The notes under the pieces: generated by a model
The model's input: the letters and a program-made list of their open reading frames with translations, nothing else
Databases searched by the model: none
Told to the model about the DNA's origin: nothing
In this document: positions 53,048 to 62,248 of the stretch, one piece after another
Layout of the letters: each line of letters starts with the position of its first letter
Position numbering within the stretch: position 1 is the first letter of the stretch
Source: JBBIWA01 sp037439425
GTDB lineage: Bacteria > Acidobacteriota > Blastocatellia > RBC074
Reading direction: 5' to 3'
Assembly (NCBI GenBank): GCA_037439425.1
Contig: JBBIWA010000002.1
Span: forward strand, 124,001-188,000
Length of the DNA stretch: 64,000 nucleotides
Translations under genes and position numbers: made by a program

Positions 53048-55510
53048 TTGAACTTGCTCAGGTCCGCAATCCGGCTGACCCCGCGCGCTGCCGATTTGCT
53101 TGCCCTCCTCTTTTTGATTCTGCTGCCGCCGCTCTTCTTCTGGCGCGAGACATTAGGGCAGCTTACGCTTGCCGAAGCAGATGCGATCTTCTGGTTCTTT
53201 CCAGCTTACAAGTTCGTGGCTGAGCAGATCCGCGCCGGCCACTTTCCTCTCTGGAACCCTTATCTCTACAGCGGGACACCACTCTTTGCGCAGTTGCACG
53301 CTGGTGTGCTCGATCCGCTCAACTGGATCTATTTGCTGGCTACGACTTCGCGTGCGCTGACGATAGCGCAACAGGCCAGCTTCATGATCGCGCTGCTTTC
53401 GACCTTTGGCTACGGGCGCAGCCTCGGCTTAGGGAGGCGCGCGAGCATCATCGCAGCCATTATCTACGCGCTCAGCGGCTTTGCTGTGGCGCGGACGATC
53501 TATCCTGGGCTGCTGCACATCCACGCTACCACGCCACTTGTGCTCTGCTTTGTCGAGCGATTGTTCCAGAAGGGCGAGCGGCGCTACGTTGTTGGCGGAA
53601 GCCTTGTTATTGCCTGGCAAATCTTCGCCGCGCATCCACAGCCGTTTCTTTACTCCTCACTGCTGGCTGCAAGCTACGCTCTGTTCTGTGCTCTTCTGCG
53701 CTCTAGCGCCACAGACCGCCACAGCTTCCACGCACGGTTCCTCCTCCAGTGCGCAGTGATGTTCGCTGCTGGCCTGGCGCTTTCGGCAGTGCAGTGGCTG
53801 CCAGCCTGGGAGTTTGCTCGCCAATCGGTGCGGCAACGGGTGCCCTATGAATTCTTCGCGCTCTTTTCGCTTCATCCGCTCACGCTACTCAGCACGCTCT
53901 TTCCTTTCTTCCACGGGCAGGGCAAAGGAATTTATCAGCTCCCTTTCTGGGGGCCTTATTACCATCAGAACGAAGCGCAGATTTACCTCGGCGTCCTCGC
54001 TTTGTCCTTAGCTACGGCGGGCGCGCTGCACGTCTGGCGCAAGCGACAGCCGGTGGGCATGTTTTGGAGCTTAGCTGGCATCGTGGCCATCGTCTTATCG
54101 CTGGGGAAATATATTGCGCCGGTCGCCTGGGTGCTCTATCACGTACCGCTGCTGGGCAACTTTCGCAGTCAAAACCGGTACTGGATGATAGTCGCGATGG
54201 CAGCAGCGATGCTCGCTGGTTACACAGTTGATCATCTACTGCGCAGCGAAGGGCGTCTCACCGCTCGCTCAATCCAGCTTATTGCTGCAGCATTGACTCT
54301 GCTTGCCAGCGTTATCGGCGCGCTTGTGCTCTGGCAACGAGAGATGGCCGAGAAGATGATCCGCGCGCTACCGGATCTTCAGCAACTTCCCGAAGGCTTC
54401 CTGCGACAGGCAGGCACTGAATTCTATCTGCCGATCATCAGCGCCGCGTGCGCGCTGCTAGCGCTGATCATCTTCACCAACGCGCAGAGGCGAGGCCGTC
54501 GCTACGCATTGCTGTTAGCATTGCTGTTAATTGACTTTCACCTCTATGCCGTTTTTGCTCCTATCCACAATCCAGCAAAGTTAGAATCACTCATCGGCAA
54601 AGCGATGCCGCCGGAGCTGGCATCCAGCATAAATGAGCGCGCGCCGTTTCGCTCTCACCTGATGTTGCATCCCACGGACGGAGAGTTCAATCCCTTCTGG
54701 TTTTACGGCCACGAGATGGCAACCGGATACGATCCGCTCGCGGCGGTGCGCTATAAGACTTTCACGGCGATTGACGAAGCGGGACGAAGCCATCGCCTCG
54801 CGCTGCTGGACAGGCAAGACCGCACGCTGGACCTACTCAATGTTCGCTACCTCCTGGTCTCGCCCCGGTCACTGAGCGAGACGGCATCTGGCAGTCTCAG
54901 TGATCCGGCGCGCTGGCGTGAAGTGCCTGTCAGAAGCCCTGTGCCGGCATATCAAGACTTTCGCGTCTACGAAAATTTGCGAGCCTGCGCGCGCGTCTGG
55001 CTGGTAAGTCGCATAACGCCTTTGCCAGCAGATGCGCAGCTCCGGCTGATTCGCGGCGAGGTCACTGGCCGCACCTTCGATCCACGATCCGAAGCTCTGG
55101 TTGAGCCTGAAGGCGCCGCTGCGATCCACGAACGATTGCTTTCATCTCCAAATGAGACGGGCTCAGAGCCGGACGATCAACCAATAAGCATCGTCAAACG
55201 TGAGCCTGCGGTGATGGTGATCGAAGCCAAGATCACTAAACCTTCAATGTTAGTGGTGAGTGAAGTGTTTTCTCCTGGTTGGCAAGTGAAAGTTGATGGC
55301 CGTGAGGCCAGGTTGTGGCGCGTGAACTATCTTTTGCGTGGCGTCGCTCTTGAGCCGGGCCAACATACGATAGCGTTCCTCTACCGTCCGCGTTTATTGA
55401 TAATTGGTACCGTCATATCTGTAGCAACAGCGCTGGTTTTGTTACTCCTATTCTTGTGGGAGCGGCGAGCGGCCGGGAGGCAGAAAGGGAGTGAGAGCTA
55501 TAGATTTTAA
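53048..55510 (+). CDS. YfhO-family membrane protein
   Basis: An 820-residue polytopic protein with about a dozen membrane helices followed by a large soluble C-terminal domain (residues about 530-780) and a final helix near the C-terminus. The N-terminal part fits the YfhO family of GT-C-like membrane glycosyltransferases: PAYKFVAEQIRAGHFPLWNPYLYSGTPLFAQ is the conserved loop region. C-terminal EVFSPGWQVKVDGREARLWRVNYLLRGVAL is another family mark. The start TTG 53048 lies 6 bases after the perfect AAAGGAGG. It probably transfers a sugar across or onto an envelope polymer. Confidence 0.85.
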   Translation: MNLLRSAIRLTPRAADLLALLFLILLPPLFFWRETLGQLTLAEADAIFWFFPAYKFVAEQIRAGHFPLWNPYLYSGTPLFAQLHAGVLDPLNWIYLLATTSRALTIAQQASFMIALLSTFGYGRSLGLGRRASIIAAIIYALSGFAVARTIYPGLLHIHATTPLVLCFVERLFQKGERRYVVGGSLVIAWQIFAAHPQPFLYSSLLAASYALFCALLRSSATDRHSFHARFLLQCAVMFAAGLALSAVQWLPAWEFARQSVRQRVPYEFFALFSLHPLTLLSTLFPFFHGQGKGIYQLPFWGPYYHQNEAQIYLGVLALSLATAGALHVWRKRQPVGMFWSLAGIVAIVLSLGKYIAPVAWVLYHVPLLGNFRSQNRYWMIVAMAAAMLAGYTVDHLLRSEGRLTARSIQLIAAALTLLASVIGALVLWQREMAEKMIRALPDLQQLPEGFLRQAGTEFYLPIISAACALLALIIFTNAQRRGRRYALLLALLLIDFHLYAVFAPIHNPAKLESLIGKAMPPELASSINERAPFRSHLMLHPTDGEFNPFWFYGHEMATGYDPLAAVRYKTFTAIDEAGRSHRLALLDRQDRTLDLLNVRYLLVSPRSLSETASGSLSDPARWREVPVRSPVPAYQDFRVYENLRACARVWLVSRITPLPADAQLRLIRGEVTGRTFDPRSEALVEPEGAAAIHERLLSSPNETGSEPDDQPISIVKREPAVMVIEAKITKPSMLVVSEVFSPGWQVKVDGREARLWRVNYLLRGVALEPGQHTIAFLYRPRLLIIGTVISVATALVLLLLFLWERRAAGRQKGSESYRF

Positions 55511-55543
55511 GAGAAATGATCCACGGAGATCACGAAGAGAGTT

Positions 55544-55576
55544 CAGATCTCAGACTCCTCATTGGTCTGAGATCTG
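55544..55576. terminator. bidirectional terminator between convergent genes
   Basis: CAGATCTCAGAC (55544-55555) and GTCTGAGATCTG (55565-55576) form a perfect 12-base-pair stem with a 9-base loop. It sits between the convergent YfhO-like and LolA-like genes. Outer CACGAAGA (55531-55538) and TCTTCGTG (55596-55603) can extend the stem. Symmetry suggests that it serves both transcripts. Confidence 0.75.
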
Positions 55577-55615
55577 ATTCTTTGCGATTTTCGGTTCTTC
55601 GTGGTGAAAAGATCG

Positions 55616-56554
55616 TCACGGGCGTGGGCGCCTGGGTTTTGGCTCCTCCTTCTTCTCTTCAGATTTCTGCTCTTCAGGCTTCTTGGGTTTAGTTGGGTCG
55701 CTAGCCTTGTTAGCCTCTTCTGGCGGCACCTCTTCAGCCACGCCCGTGATCTTCACATCCGACTGGAACTGGCGATAGTCTTTGTACTTGATGACCATCC
55801 GCACACGGACGCTGAAGCCGTTATCGAAGACCAGCTCGTCATTGCTGTAAGTATAAGTCGGGAACCAGTAACGCCCGTCGATGTTTTCGCGGTAGGTTTC
55901 AAAGCGCGGGAATCGCTGCTTGAACTCAGGGACCACTTTGCCTGCGACCTTCACGATCTGGAGGTCTTGATCATCAACCCAGACGCGCCCCTGAAAGTAT
56001 TTGCCTTCGATCTTCTGATCCTTGAGCCGCTTGAGCGCGCGCGGGTCAGACAAAACTTTGGGCGTCACATCGAAGACATACAGATCCAGCTCATCGATCT
56101 TCTCTTTGCCGACATAGGTCACTTGATAATCTGGCAGGTCTTGCGCGGAAAGCGCAAACGGCTGGAGATTGATCAGCGCATTTCTGTCTTCAGAAGTCAT
56201 AACCAGCCCGGCTCGATCCAGTGTTGATTGCGGCGCGCGAATGATTCGTTCAATGCGTTTGCCGGCGTCATTGAAGACGAATTCTGAAACCTGATAAAAC
56301 TCGCCGGAGATGGTATTGGCCGGGCCGAGCACTTGCAGCGTCGTCTCCTGCCGGTAGCTGTAATCCTTCCAGACTTCTCGCAGCTCGCTCTCTTTCTCAG
56401 TAAAGCGGCGGATGATCTCCTGCGGCGTCAGTTGTTGTGGCGGCGCAGTTGCAATGGGCACGTCGCTGGGTTTGTTCGACTGATTCTGAGCGCGTGCTGA
56501 ACCCCAGGAGAGCAGCGCGCACAATGCGAATGAAAAGGCAAGAATTCTCTTCAT
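55616..56554 (-). CDS. LolA-like exported lipoprotein-sorting protein
   Basis: A 312-residue exported protein with a signal peptide (MKRILAFSFALCALLSWGSARA). The mature part has the unclosed beta-barrel pattern of LolA/LolB-like proteins: IIRRFTEKESELREVWKDY, FNDAGKRIERI, YVFDVTPKVLSDPRALKRLK with IEGKYFQGRVWVDDQDLQIVKVAGKV, and RVRMVIKYKDYRQF. The end is a Lys/Glu/Pro-rich tail. ATG 56554 has GAGAGG 7-8 bases upstream on the minus strand. The role would be lipoprotein or lipid handling in the periplasm. Confidence 0.75.
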   Translation of the reverse strand: MKRILAFSFALCALLSWGSARAQNQSNKPSDVPIATAPPQQLTPQEIIRRFTEKESELREVWKDYSYRQETTLQVLGPANTISGEFYQVSEFVFNDAGKRIERIIRAPQSTLDRAGLVMTSEDRNALINLQPFALSAQDLPDYQVTYVGKEKIDELDLYVFDVTPKVLSDPRALKRLKDQKIEGKYFQGRVWVDDQDLQIVKVAGKVVPEFKQRFPRFETYRENIDGRYWFPTYTYSNDELVFDNGFSVRVRMVIKYKDYRQFQSDVKITGVAEEVPPEEANKASDPTKPKKPEEQKSEEKKEEPKPRRPRP

Positions 56555-56782
56555 AGTTGTCACCTCTCAATTGCCTGAGAAACGTTATCGTTGGGCCCGA
56601 CTACGATGGCCAGTATACCGCAGCGCGTTGCTTCAGATAAAGTCGGGATGTTTAATGGCAGCGTCAAAGGGGTCATTAAAAGTGGGACTCACCCTCACGA
56701 GCGCGCGCCTCTTGCCCGTTGTACTCGCGCACTAATCAGGCAGGCTCGAAGCGTGCGCCCCCAGGGTGAAAGGCGCTCTCAT
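56555..56782. other. intergenic, possible eroded repeat
   Basis: The stretch 56693-56765 resembles the long repeat units (CACCCTCACGAGCGCGCGCC, CAGGCAGGCTCGAAGCGTGC and CCCCCAGGGTGAAA) but has lost the hairpins and the AGGAG. I read it as an eroded copy, with low certainty. No gene is seen. Confidence 0.3.
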
Positions 56783-57451
56783 TCAACTGCCCCGCCGAGA
56801 CCAGGGTTTGACGATCTCTCCTTGCTGGTTCAGCTCCGGGTATGGAATGCCTTTGCGGTTGCAATAGTCCGCCACCTCAGGATAGCACCACTCAAACAGC
56901 GTCCGGCGATAGGTCGTTTCATCCAAGCGCCGCGCGTCATAAAATCCGGCTGCTTGGCGCTGGCGATAGGCTTCAAACAAGATCAGGGCTGTGGCGACCG
57001 AGACATTGAGCGATTGCACCATTCCGACCATCGGAATGATGATGCTCCCATCGGCCATAGCCACAGCCTTCTCGGTGATCCCATCCAGCTCCGCGCCCAC
57101 AACGATAGCCGTTGGCTGAGTGTAATCAACCTCCCGATAGTCTACGGCCTCATCACAAAAGTGCGCAGCCAGCAACCGGAATCCCCTGGCTCTGAGGTGC
57201 GAGTAAGCCTCATCAACCGAAGCATGATGTCTGAGACGGATCCATCTGTCGCATCCGCTGGCTGGTTTGTGTTTTAAGCCCAGCTCACTCTGGTAGGTGA
57301 TGGCGTGCAACTCGAACACCCCAACGGCATCACAGGTGCGCGCAATGGCTGCGAGATTATGCGCCTTATGCACGTTCTCCATCACCACGGTCAGATCAGG
57401 TTGGCGACGATTGAGCACCTCGATCAGCTTACTGTATCGTTCCGGAGTCAT
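56783..57451 (-). CDS. trmH: tRNA (Gm18) 2'-O-methyltransferase
   Basis: A 222-residue SpoU/TrmH-family SPOUT methyltransferase acting on G18 of tRNA. It follows TrmH rather than the rRNA enzymes: RRQPDLTVVMENVHKAHNLAAIARTCDAVGVFELHAI region, FRLLAAHFCDEAVDYREVDYTQPTAIVVG and the knot IPMVGMVQSLNVSVATALILFEAYRQRQ. Length is that of bacterial TrmH. It is followed by the LolA-like gene and preceded by the molybdate transporter, all on the minus strand. Confidence 0.93.
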   Translation of the reverse strand: MTPERYSKLIEVLNRRQPDLTVVMENVHKAHNLAAIARTCDAVGVFELHAITYQSELGLKHKPASGCDRWIRLRHHASVDEAYSHLRARGFRLLAAHFCDEAVDYREVDYTQPTAIVVGAELDGITEKAVAMADGSIIIPMVGMVQSLNVSVATALILFEAYRQRQAAGFYDARRLDETTYRRTLFEWCYPEVADYCNRKGIPYPELNQQGEIVKPWSRRGS

Positions 57452-57481
57452 ACGAGAAGACTTCGCTGGCGGATATGAGGT

Positions 57482-58669
57482 CTATGGTTCCTTTGCGCCC
57501 AAGGTGATCACGCCACGTTTCCTCAGATTGTCTATGGCAACGCCAACGATCATTCCAATAAGGTATCCGTAAGGGAGCCCAACCGCAATCAGACCGACCA
57601 GCAAAATAATGGTGAAGTCGCCTCTGGACGCAGCCAACTCTCGCACCAGCAGCATAAGCGTCAGGCCTTCAAATAACAGAATGATGCCCAAAATAGGCAA
57701 CGGGAAAACGCCTACAACGAGATCAAAACCTCGACCAAAAAATAGTCCGAAGCAGACGTAGATTGCGCCTTCGATAATAACTGAACCGCCAGTGCGCGCC
57801 CCAAAGGCGTAATGCCCTGCTAGGCCACCCGAACCGTGACAGGTAGGGATGCCGCCAAAGAAGGGATTTATCAGATTCATCAGAGCGTAGGTGAGACTGA
57901 TCTGCCGGATTGTAAGCCGGCGACTGGGAAAGAGGTCTTCAGCGATTTGCCTGGTGGCCAGGATAGAGTTACCTAACGAGAGGGGAATTTGTGGCAGTGC
58001 CAGAAGGAGAAAGCCCGTGAGAAGCTCTTGCAGTTGCGGGATATGAAGCTTGGGCAAGCTGAAGCCGATGCCTTGAAGGATAGCTGAGGCCTGGAGTTTG
58101 AAAGCAAAGGCATAAACCAAGCCTAGTAGAACGAGAAAAAGAGCGGCCGGGTATTTTCTGTTACCGAGGAAGATGACCGCAAGAATAAATGCCACTAGCG
58201 CCAACCAGTAACCTGCAATACCATCAGCTTGCACATATTCCTTGAGCGCAAGTGTGGCAAGTTGAAGGCCGAGGCCGAACTGGATGCCACGCACGACGTT
58301 TTTGGGAACAATACGTGCCAGCCAATCAATGAGCCCCGATACCGACAACAGCAACATGGTTACGCCGATGGCAAGCCCTGCGCCATATAAGACCGGGCCA
58401 GTTACTTTTTGGGCAATCACAATAGCCGCCATTGCTTTGAGCGGCTGTACTGGCATGGGGATTCGATAGCGTAATCCAGTGAGGATTTGCATCAGACCGA
58501 ACATAGTTAGAACACTGGTGCCATCGAGCTGAGCAGCCAAAGCGACGCCGACGACCAGAGGCAGGTCGGTCCCGAGGTCCCCGAAGGCCCCGGCTAGTTC
58601 GTTGCGGTCGAAGCGAATATAGGGAAGCGCTGTCCTGGTGACGGGTTTAGCGATCTCAAGACCCTCCAT
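57482..58669 (-). CDS. MOT1-type molybdate transporter
   Basis: A 395-residue membrane protein of the MOT1 branch of SulP-related transporters, which take up molybdate. About ten helices; marks are ELAGAFGDLGTDLPLVVG at the N-terminus and GGIPTCHGSGGLAGHYAFG, a conserved MOT1 loop. There is no STAS domain. ATG 58669 is chosen; GGAAGGAG lies 12-15 bases upstream, which is rather far, and a longer frame to 58807 exists. It may supply the molybdenum needed by the XdhC-related pathway (41654-42877). Confidence 0.87.
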   Translation of the reverse strand: MEGLEIAKPVTRTALPYIRFDRNELAGAFGDLGTDLPLVVGVALAAQLDGTSVLTMFGLMQILTGLRYRIPMPVQPLKAMAAIVIAQKVTGPVLYGAGLAIGVTMLLLSVSGLIDWLARIVPKNVVRGIQFGLGLQLATLALKEYVQADGIAGYWLALVAFILAVIFLGNRKYPAALFLVLLGLVYAFAFKLQASAILQGIGFSLPKLHIPQLQELLTGFLLLALPQIPLSLGNSILATRQIAEDLFPSRRLTIRQISLTYALMNLINPFFGGIPTCHGSGGLAGHYAFGARTGGSVIIEGAIYVCFGLFFGRGFDLVVGVFPLPILGIILLFEGLTLMLLVRELAASRGDFTIILLVGLIAVGLPYGYLIGMIVGVAIDNLRKRGVITLGAKEP

Positions 58670-58975
58670 ACTCGGATGCGAGACTCCTTCCAGAGAGGGC
58701 AGTTTAACAAAACAGTGGTAGAAAAGCCATTTGGTCAAAGGGTGTGGTCTGTACGTCGGGCGCAATCGAACTCGTGCTCTGGTGATATTCAAGATGCTCC
58801 TCAACACTCATCCCTTTGGTCGTCTCTTCGCTCCCATACGCCTTATTTGAACAACCTCGTGTAAAATGACAGTGGCTGGATACTGTAGGTAGGTAACGGA
58901 ATTGGGAAACATCTGGCCGAGTTGCTCTCTGAAGATCAAAGTGGGACGATCGCGCGAAAGTTGTACGCGCGTTAG

Positions 58976-59215
58976 GTGAAACATCAGGATCACTTGTTGT
59001 ATTTCCTGCATCATCCGGAAGTGTCGCCGACCAACAACGCTTGTGAAAGGGTGCTGCGCCCTTCAGTGATTCATCGAAGAGTGACCCACGGGCTACTGCT
59101 CCGGGTGGGGGGCGAAAGCATACGCGGCGTTGGAAACGGTAATTGATAGGGGAAAGCTCAAAGATCGGAAAGCGTTTGAAGCGCTGCTGTGGGTTGATGG
59201 GCACACGCGGCCTTA
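58976..59215 (+). mobile_element. IS66-family transposase fragment
   Basis: A decayed piece of an IS66 transposase (C-terminal part). VKHQDHLLYFLHHPEV, SPTNNACERVLRPSVIHRR and VTHG are in one frame from GTG 58976; a frameshift near 59110 leads into AYAALETVID, GKLKDRKAFEALL in another frame. The order matches the conserved IS66 C-terminus (H-P-x-x-P-T-N-N-x-x-E-R then the A-Y-A-A-L helix). Nothing upstream or downstream resembles the rest of the element, and no terminal inverted repeats are seen. It is a dead remnant. Confidence 0.8.
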
Positions 59216-59358
59216 CCTTTTCTTGATACTCCGGCGCCCTAAGGAGATCGCCGCGGGGCCTTGGGATGGAAATTCCTCCGATCGCACTGACGTGCGCGAG
59301 TGGAGGAATTTTTACCTCAATGTCGTGAGCAATTAAAAAGTTTGTCGGACATTGTCGC

Positions 59359-59580
59359 AGGAGTCATTCAGCTCGTGCTGCGACGCGGGAGAGACGATCA
59401 AACCCTCACGAGCGCACGCTCGCGAGCGTGCAAGATCTTCAGCCCCAATGAGCACGCAAGGATGCGTGCGCTCCCAGGATTTTCCGCAGGAGTCATTCAG
59501 CTCGCTTGAGCGACACCCAGAAACGATGAAAACCTGGGTAGGCACGCTTGCGAGCGGGCCTGATTTCGGATTTAAATTCG
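59359..59580 (+). repeat. AGGAG-hairpin repeat, two units
   Basis: AGGAG at 59359 to AGGAG at 59488 is 129 bases. The first unit has GCACGCTCGCGAGCGTGC (59414-59431) and GCACGCAAGGATGCGTGC (59452-59469). The second unit starts at 59488 and has the hairpin variant GCACGCTTGCGAGCGGGC (59542-59559), then ends without an AGGAG. There is no start codon close behind, so here it does not serve a gene. Confidence 0.88.
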
Positions 59581-59891
59581 CAATTCGCAATCACCAAGCG
59601 TACCTGGGAAGGGGACAAAAAGTCTCGCTCTTCGATTAATGAGGCGACAGCTTGCCGCAGGCGTAGATCGGCTCCGGCTTCTCAGCCTTCATTTCGCGGC
59701 TAGCTGCCTCAACGACTTAACAGCTCTCTCAAAGAATCCTTCGCTTGTGGCATTGTAACTGCCAAACAGTTGTAAGTGGGACTGATTCGTGTGTTGTAGA
59801 CAGGGGCAAGTTTCATTGCCCTCGTCAATATTTTGGAATTGGTAGCTGATGGGTTGGGGGATTTGTGATAATTGGGAAAGCGAGGTTCAAT
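59581..59891. other. intergenic before DUF5666-repeat gene
   Basis: About 310 bases. I see a short AT-richer stretch near 59830 but no clear promoter pair and no gene. GCGAGG at 59880-59885 is the ribosome binding site of the ATG at 59892. Confidence 0.4.
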
Positions 59892-62147
59892 ATGAGAGGA
59901 GCGATGATAAATCTTGCGGTATCCCGACCAGTTACTCTAGCATTACTTGGAGTGGTGGCCCTGGCGTTTTGTCTGGTCTTGGTTGGCCGGATCGCTGCCG
60001 CAGAGGAGTATAAATTTTACGGTACCATCACAGCGCTGCCTGCTACGCAAGGGTGGATTGGTGACTGGACGGTGAGCGGCAAAACCGTGCACGTCACTGC
60101 TACCACGCGGATCAAACAAGAGCGCGGCGCAATTGCAATAGGTGCTTACATCGAGGTGGAAGGCACGTTGCAAGCCGATGGCTCGATCACTGCCCTTGAG
60201 ATCGAAGTCAGATTAGGCCCTGGAAACAGTGGTGGCACCTCTGTCAAATTTTACGGCACCGTCAGCAGTTTACCTTCTACCCCAGGCTGGATCGGCGATT
60301 GGACAGTAGACGGTAGGATCGTGCATGTCAGTGCCAGCACCCGTATTGAGCAGGAACGTGGCGCGCCTGCCGTGGGCGTCTTCGTCAAGGTTGAAGGCAA
60401 CCTACAAACCGATGGCTCGATCAATGCGACCAAGATCGAGATCAAGTTCAGTCTCAATCTCAGTGGTGGTCTCTTCATTAAATTCACCGGTATAGTGGAA
60501 AGCTTACCGAGCACAGCTGGCCTGATCGGTGATTGGACAGTAAGCGGGCGCACGGTGCGTGTCAGTGCAATTACTTTCATCGAGCAGAAACGCGGGCCTA
60601 TTGCGGTGGGAGCGCGAGTTGAAGTCGAAGGGCTGCAACAGACGGATGGCTCGATAAATGCTATCAAGATTGAAGCGGAGGATGAGGCGGGCAGCAGCGG
60701 CGTGATCAGCTTCAAAGGCACGATTGAGAGCTTACCAGGCACACCAGGACGAATTGGTGCCTGGACGGTGAGCGGGCGTACAGTGCATGTTAGTGCCCTC
60801 ACGGTCATCAATCAGGAGCATGGACCGGTCGCTGTAGGAGCCAATGTCGAGGTGCAAGGACTGGTGCAACCGGATGGGTCAATCAATGCGCTCAGGATCG
60901 AGGTCAAACCTACTCCTGTGATCGGTGTGATCCTGGTTAAATTCTACGGCATCATCGAGAGCCTGCCCGAAACGACTGGCTGGATCGGAGTCTGGACAGT
61001 GAGCGGGCGCAAAGTGAATGTCACTGCTGCCACGCGCATTGACCAGGAGCACGGCGTGCCAGCTGTTGGACGCATTGTTGAGGTTGAAGGTACTCTTCAG
61101 GCAGATGGGACGGTGGAAGCCAGAAAGATAGAAGTCAAGCGCCTGCCAGGCGGTGACAGCTTGATTGAATTCTTTGGAAAGATTGAAGTCTTACCAGCTA
61201 CTCCAGGTTGGATTGGCGCCTGGACGGTGAGTGGGCGTATAGTGAATGTCAGTGCGACCACGCGCATTAAGCGGGAATACCGTCCCGTCGCCGTCGGAGC
61301 CTTTGTTGAAGTCAGAGGCACGCTGCAAGCTGATGGCTCGATCAATGCCCTCAGGATCGAGGTCAAATCAGGTCCTAGCGGCGGCGCCTTCCTCAGTCTC
61401 ACCAGTCCTACAGCTTCGGTCAGTGCGGCGAGCTATCAGGCAGAGAATGCCGCCGAATCCATCGTCGCGGCTTTCGGCATCAATCTTGCGACGAGCACGG
61501 CGGCAGCGACTTCGCTACCCCTGCCGACCAGTCTGGGCGGTGTGACCGTGTTAGTAGATGGAGTACCTGCCCCTCTCTTCTTCGTCTCTCCAACGCAAAT
61601 CAACTACGCGCTCCCAGAAGGGACATCGCCGGGCACAGCCTCCGTGGCAGTATTGAATGGGAGCGGAGTGGTAGCGCAAGGTTTGCTTGCGGTTTCAGAT
61701 ATAGCGCCGAGCCTGTTTACGGCTGATGCTTCTGGAACGGGCGCGCCTGCTGGCAACTTGCTGCGGGTCAAACCAACGGGGCAGCAGATTTATGAATCGC
61801 TGGTGCGCTTTGATGCCGCGATGAACAAGCTGGTGCCCGCCACGATCAGGCGCAACAGCGAGGATCAGCTCTTCCTTGTACTCTACGGCACAGGCCTGCG
61901 CTACGCGCCGGATACGGATGACAACAGCGGCAATGGCGTGGCCGAAAGCATCGAAGTCACCATTGGCGGAGTCAGCGCTCCGGTGCTATATGCCGGACCG
62001 GCGCCGGGCTTCGTCGGTTTGGATCAGATCAATGTGCAACTTCCGACCAGTGTCGCTGCTGGTCAAAACATCAGCGTAGTGCTGAAGGCCAAAGATAATT
62101 CGGGGAGAGTGATCCAGGCCAATACGGTGATCATCGCCGTGGAGTGA
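59892..62147 (+). CDS. exported DUF5666-repeat/TIGR03437 protein
   Basis: A 751-residue protein. A signal peptide (ALLGVVALAFCLVLVGRIAAA region) is followed by six tandem DUF5666-like modules of about 77 residues each, starting near KFYGTITALP and repeating the pattern GWIGDWTVSG, ATTRI, VEVEGTLQADGSI. The last 240 residues are the TIGR03437 domain (PASYQ-like start, VLVDGVPAPLFFVSPTQINYALP, and DQINVQLPTSVAAGQNISVVL), a hallmark of Acidobacteria. It is likely surface or secreted; function unknown. ATG 59892 has GCGAGG upstream; GTG 59865 and ATG 59904 are alternatives. Confidence 0.9.
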   Translation: MRGAMINLAVSRPVTLALLGVVALAFCLVLVGRIAAAEEYKFYGTITALPATQGWIGDWTVSGKTVHVTATTRIKQERGAIAIGAYIEVEGTLQADGSITALEIEVRLGPGNSGGTSVKFYGTVSSLPSTPGWIGDWTVDGRIVHVSASTRIEQERGAPAVGVFVKVEGNLQTDGSINATKIEIKFSLNLSGGLFIKFTGIVESLPSTAGLIGDWTVSGRTVRVSAITFIEQKRGPIAVGARVEVEGLQQTDGSINAIKIEAEDEAGSSGVISFKGTIESLPGTPGRIGAWTVSGRTVHVSALTVINQEHGPVAVGANVEVQGLVQPDGSINALRIEVKPTPVIGVILVKFYGIIESLPETTGWIGVWTVSGRKVNVTAATRIDQEHGVPAVGRIVEVEGTLQADGTVEARKIEVKRLPGGDSLIEFFGKIEVLPATPGWIGAWTVSGRIVNVSATTRIKREYRPVAVGAFVEVRGTLQADGSINALRIEVKSGPSGGAFLSLTSPTASVSAASYQAENAAESIVAAFGINLATSTAAATSLPLPTSLGGVTVLVDGVPAPLFFVSPTQINYALPEGTSPGTASVAVLNGSGVVAQGLLAVSDIAPSLFTADASGTGAPAGNLLRVKPTGQQIYESLVRFDAAMNKLVPATIRRNSEDQLFLVLYGTGLRYAPDTDDNSGNGVAESIEVTIGGVSAPVLYAGPAPGFVGLDQINVQLPTSVAAGQNISVVLKAKDNSGRVIQANTVIIAVE
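60003..61400 (+). repeat. six tandem ~232-base coding repeats
   Basis: Six in-frame units begin near 60003, 60242, 60478, 60705, 60935 and 61163. Each encodes a DUF5666-like module with conserved W-x-V-S-G and E-V-E-G blocks. The units are diverged in sequence, so the duplication is old. Confidence 0.85.
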
Positions 62148-62167
62148 AGATCACCTTCCAAGCGAGA

Positions 62168-62237
62168 CTTTGAGTTTTGGGTTTTGGATGATGAGTTGAG
62201 GGGGCACAACTCAGAGTTCAGAACCCAGAACTCAAAG
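62168..62237. terminator. long hairpin after DUF5666 gene
   Basis: CTTTGAGTTTTGGGTTTTG (62168-62186) pairs with CAGAACCCAGAACTCAAAG (62219-62237), 19 base pairs with two G-U pairs, and a 32-base loop. It lies just after the stop at 62147 and directly before the CHASE2 gene start at 62249, so it may end the first transcript or shape the leader of the second. Confidence 0.6.
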
Positions 62238-62248
62238 CTATTTTCCAG

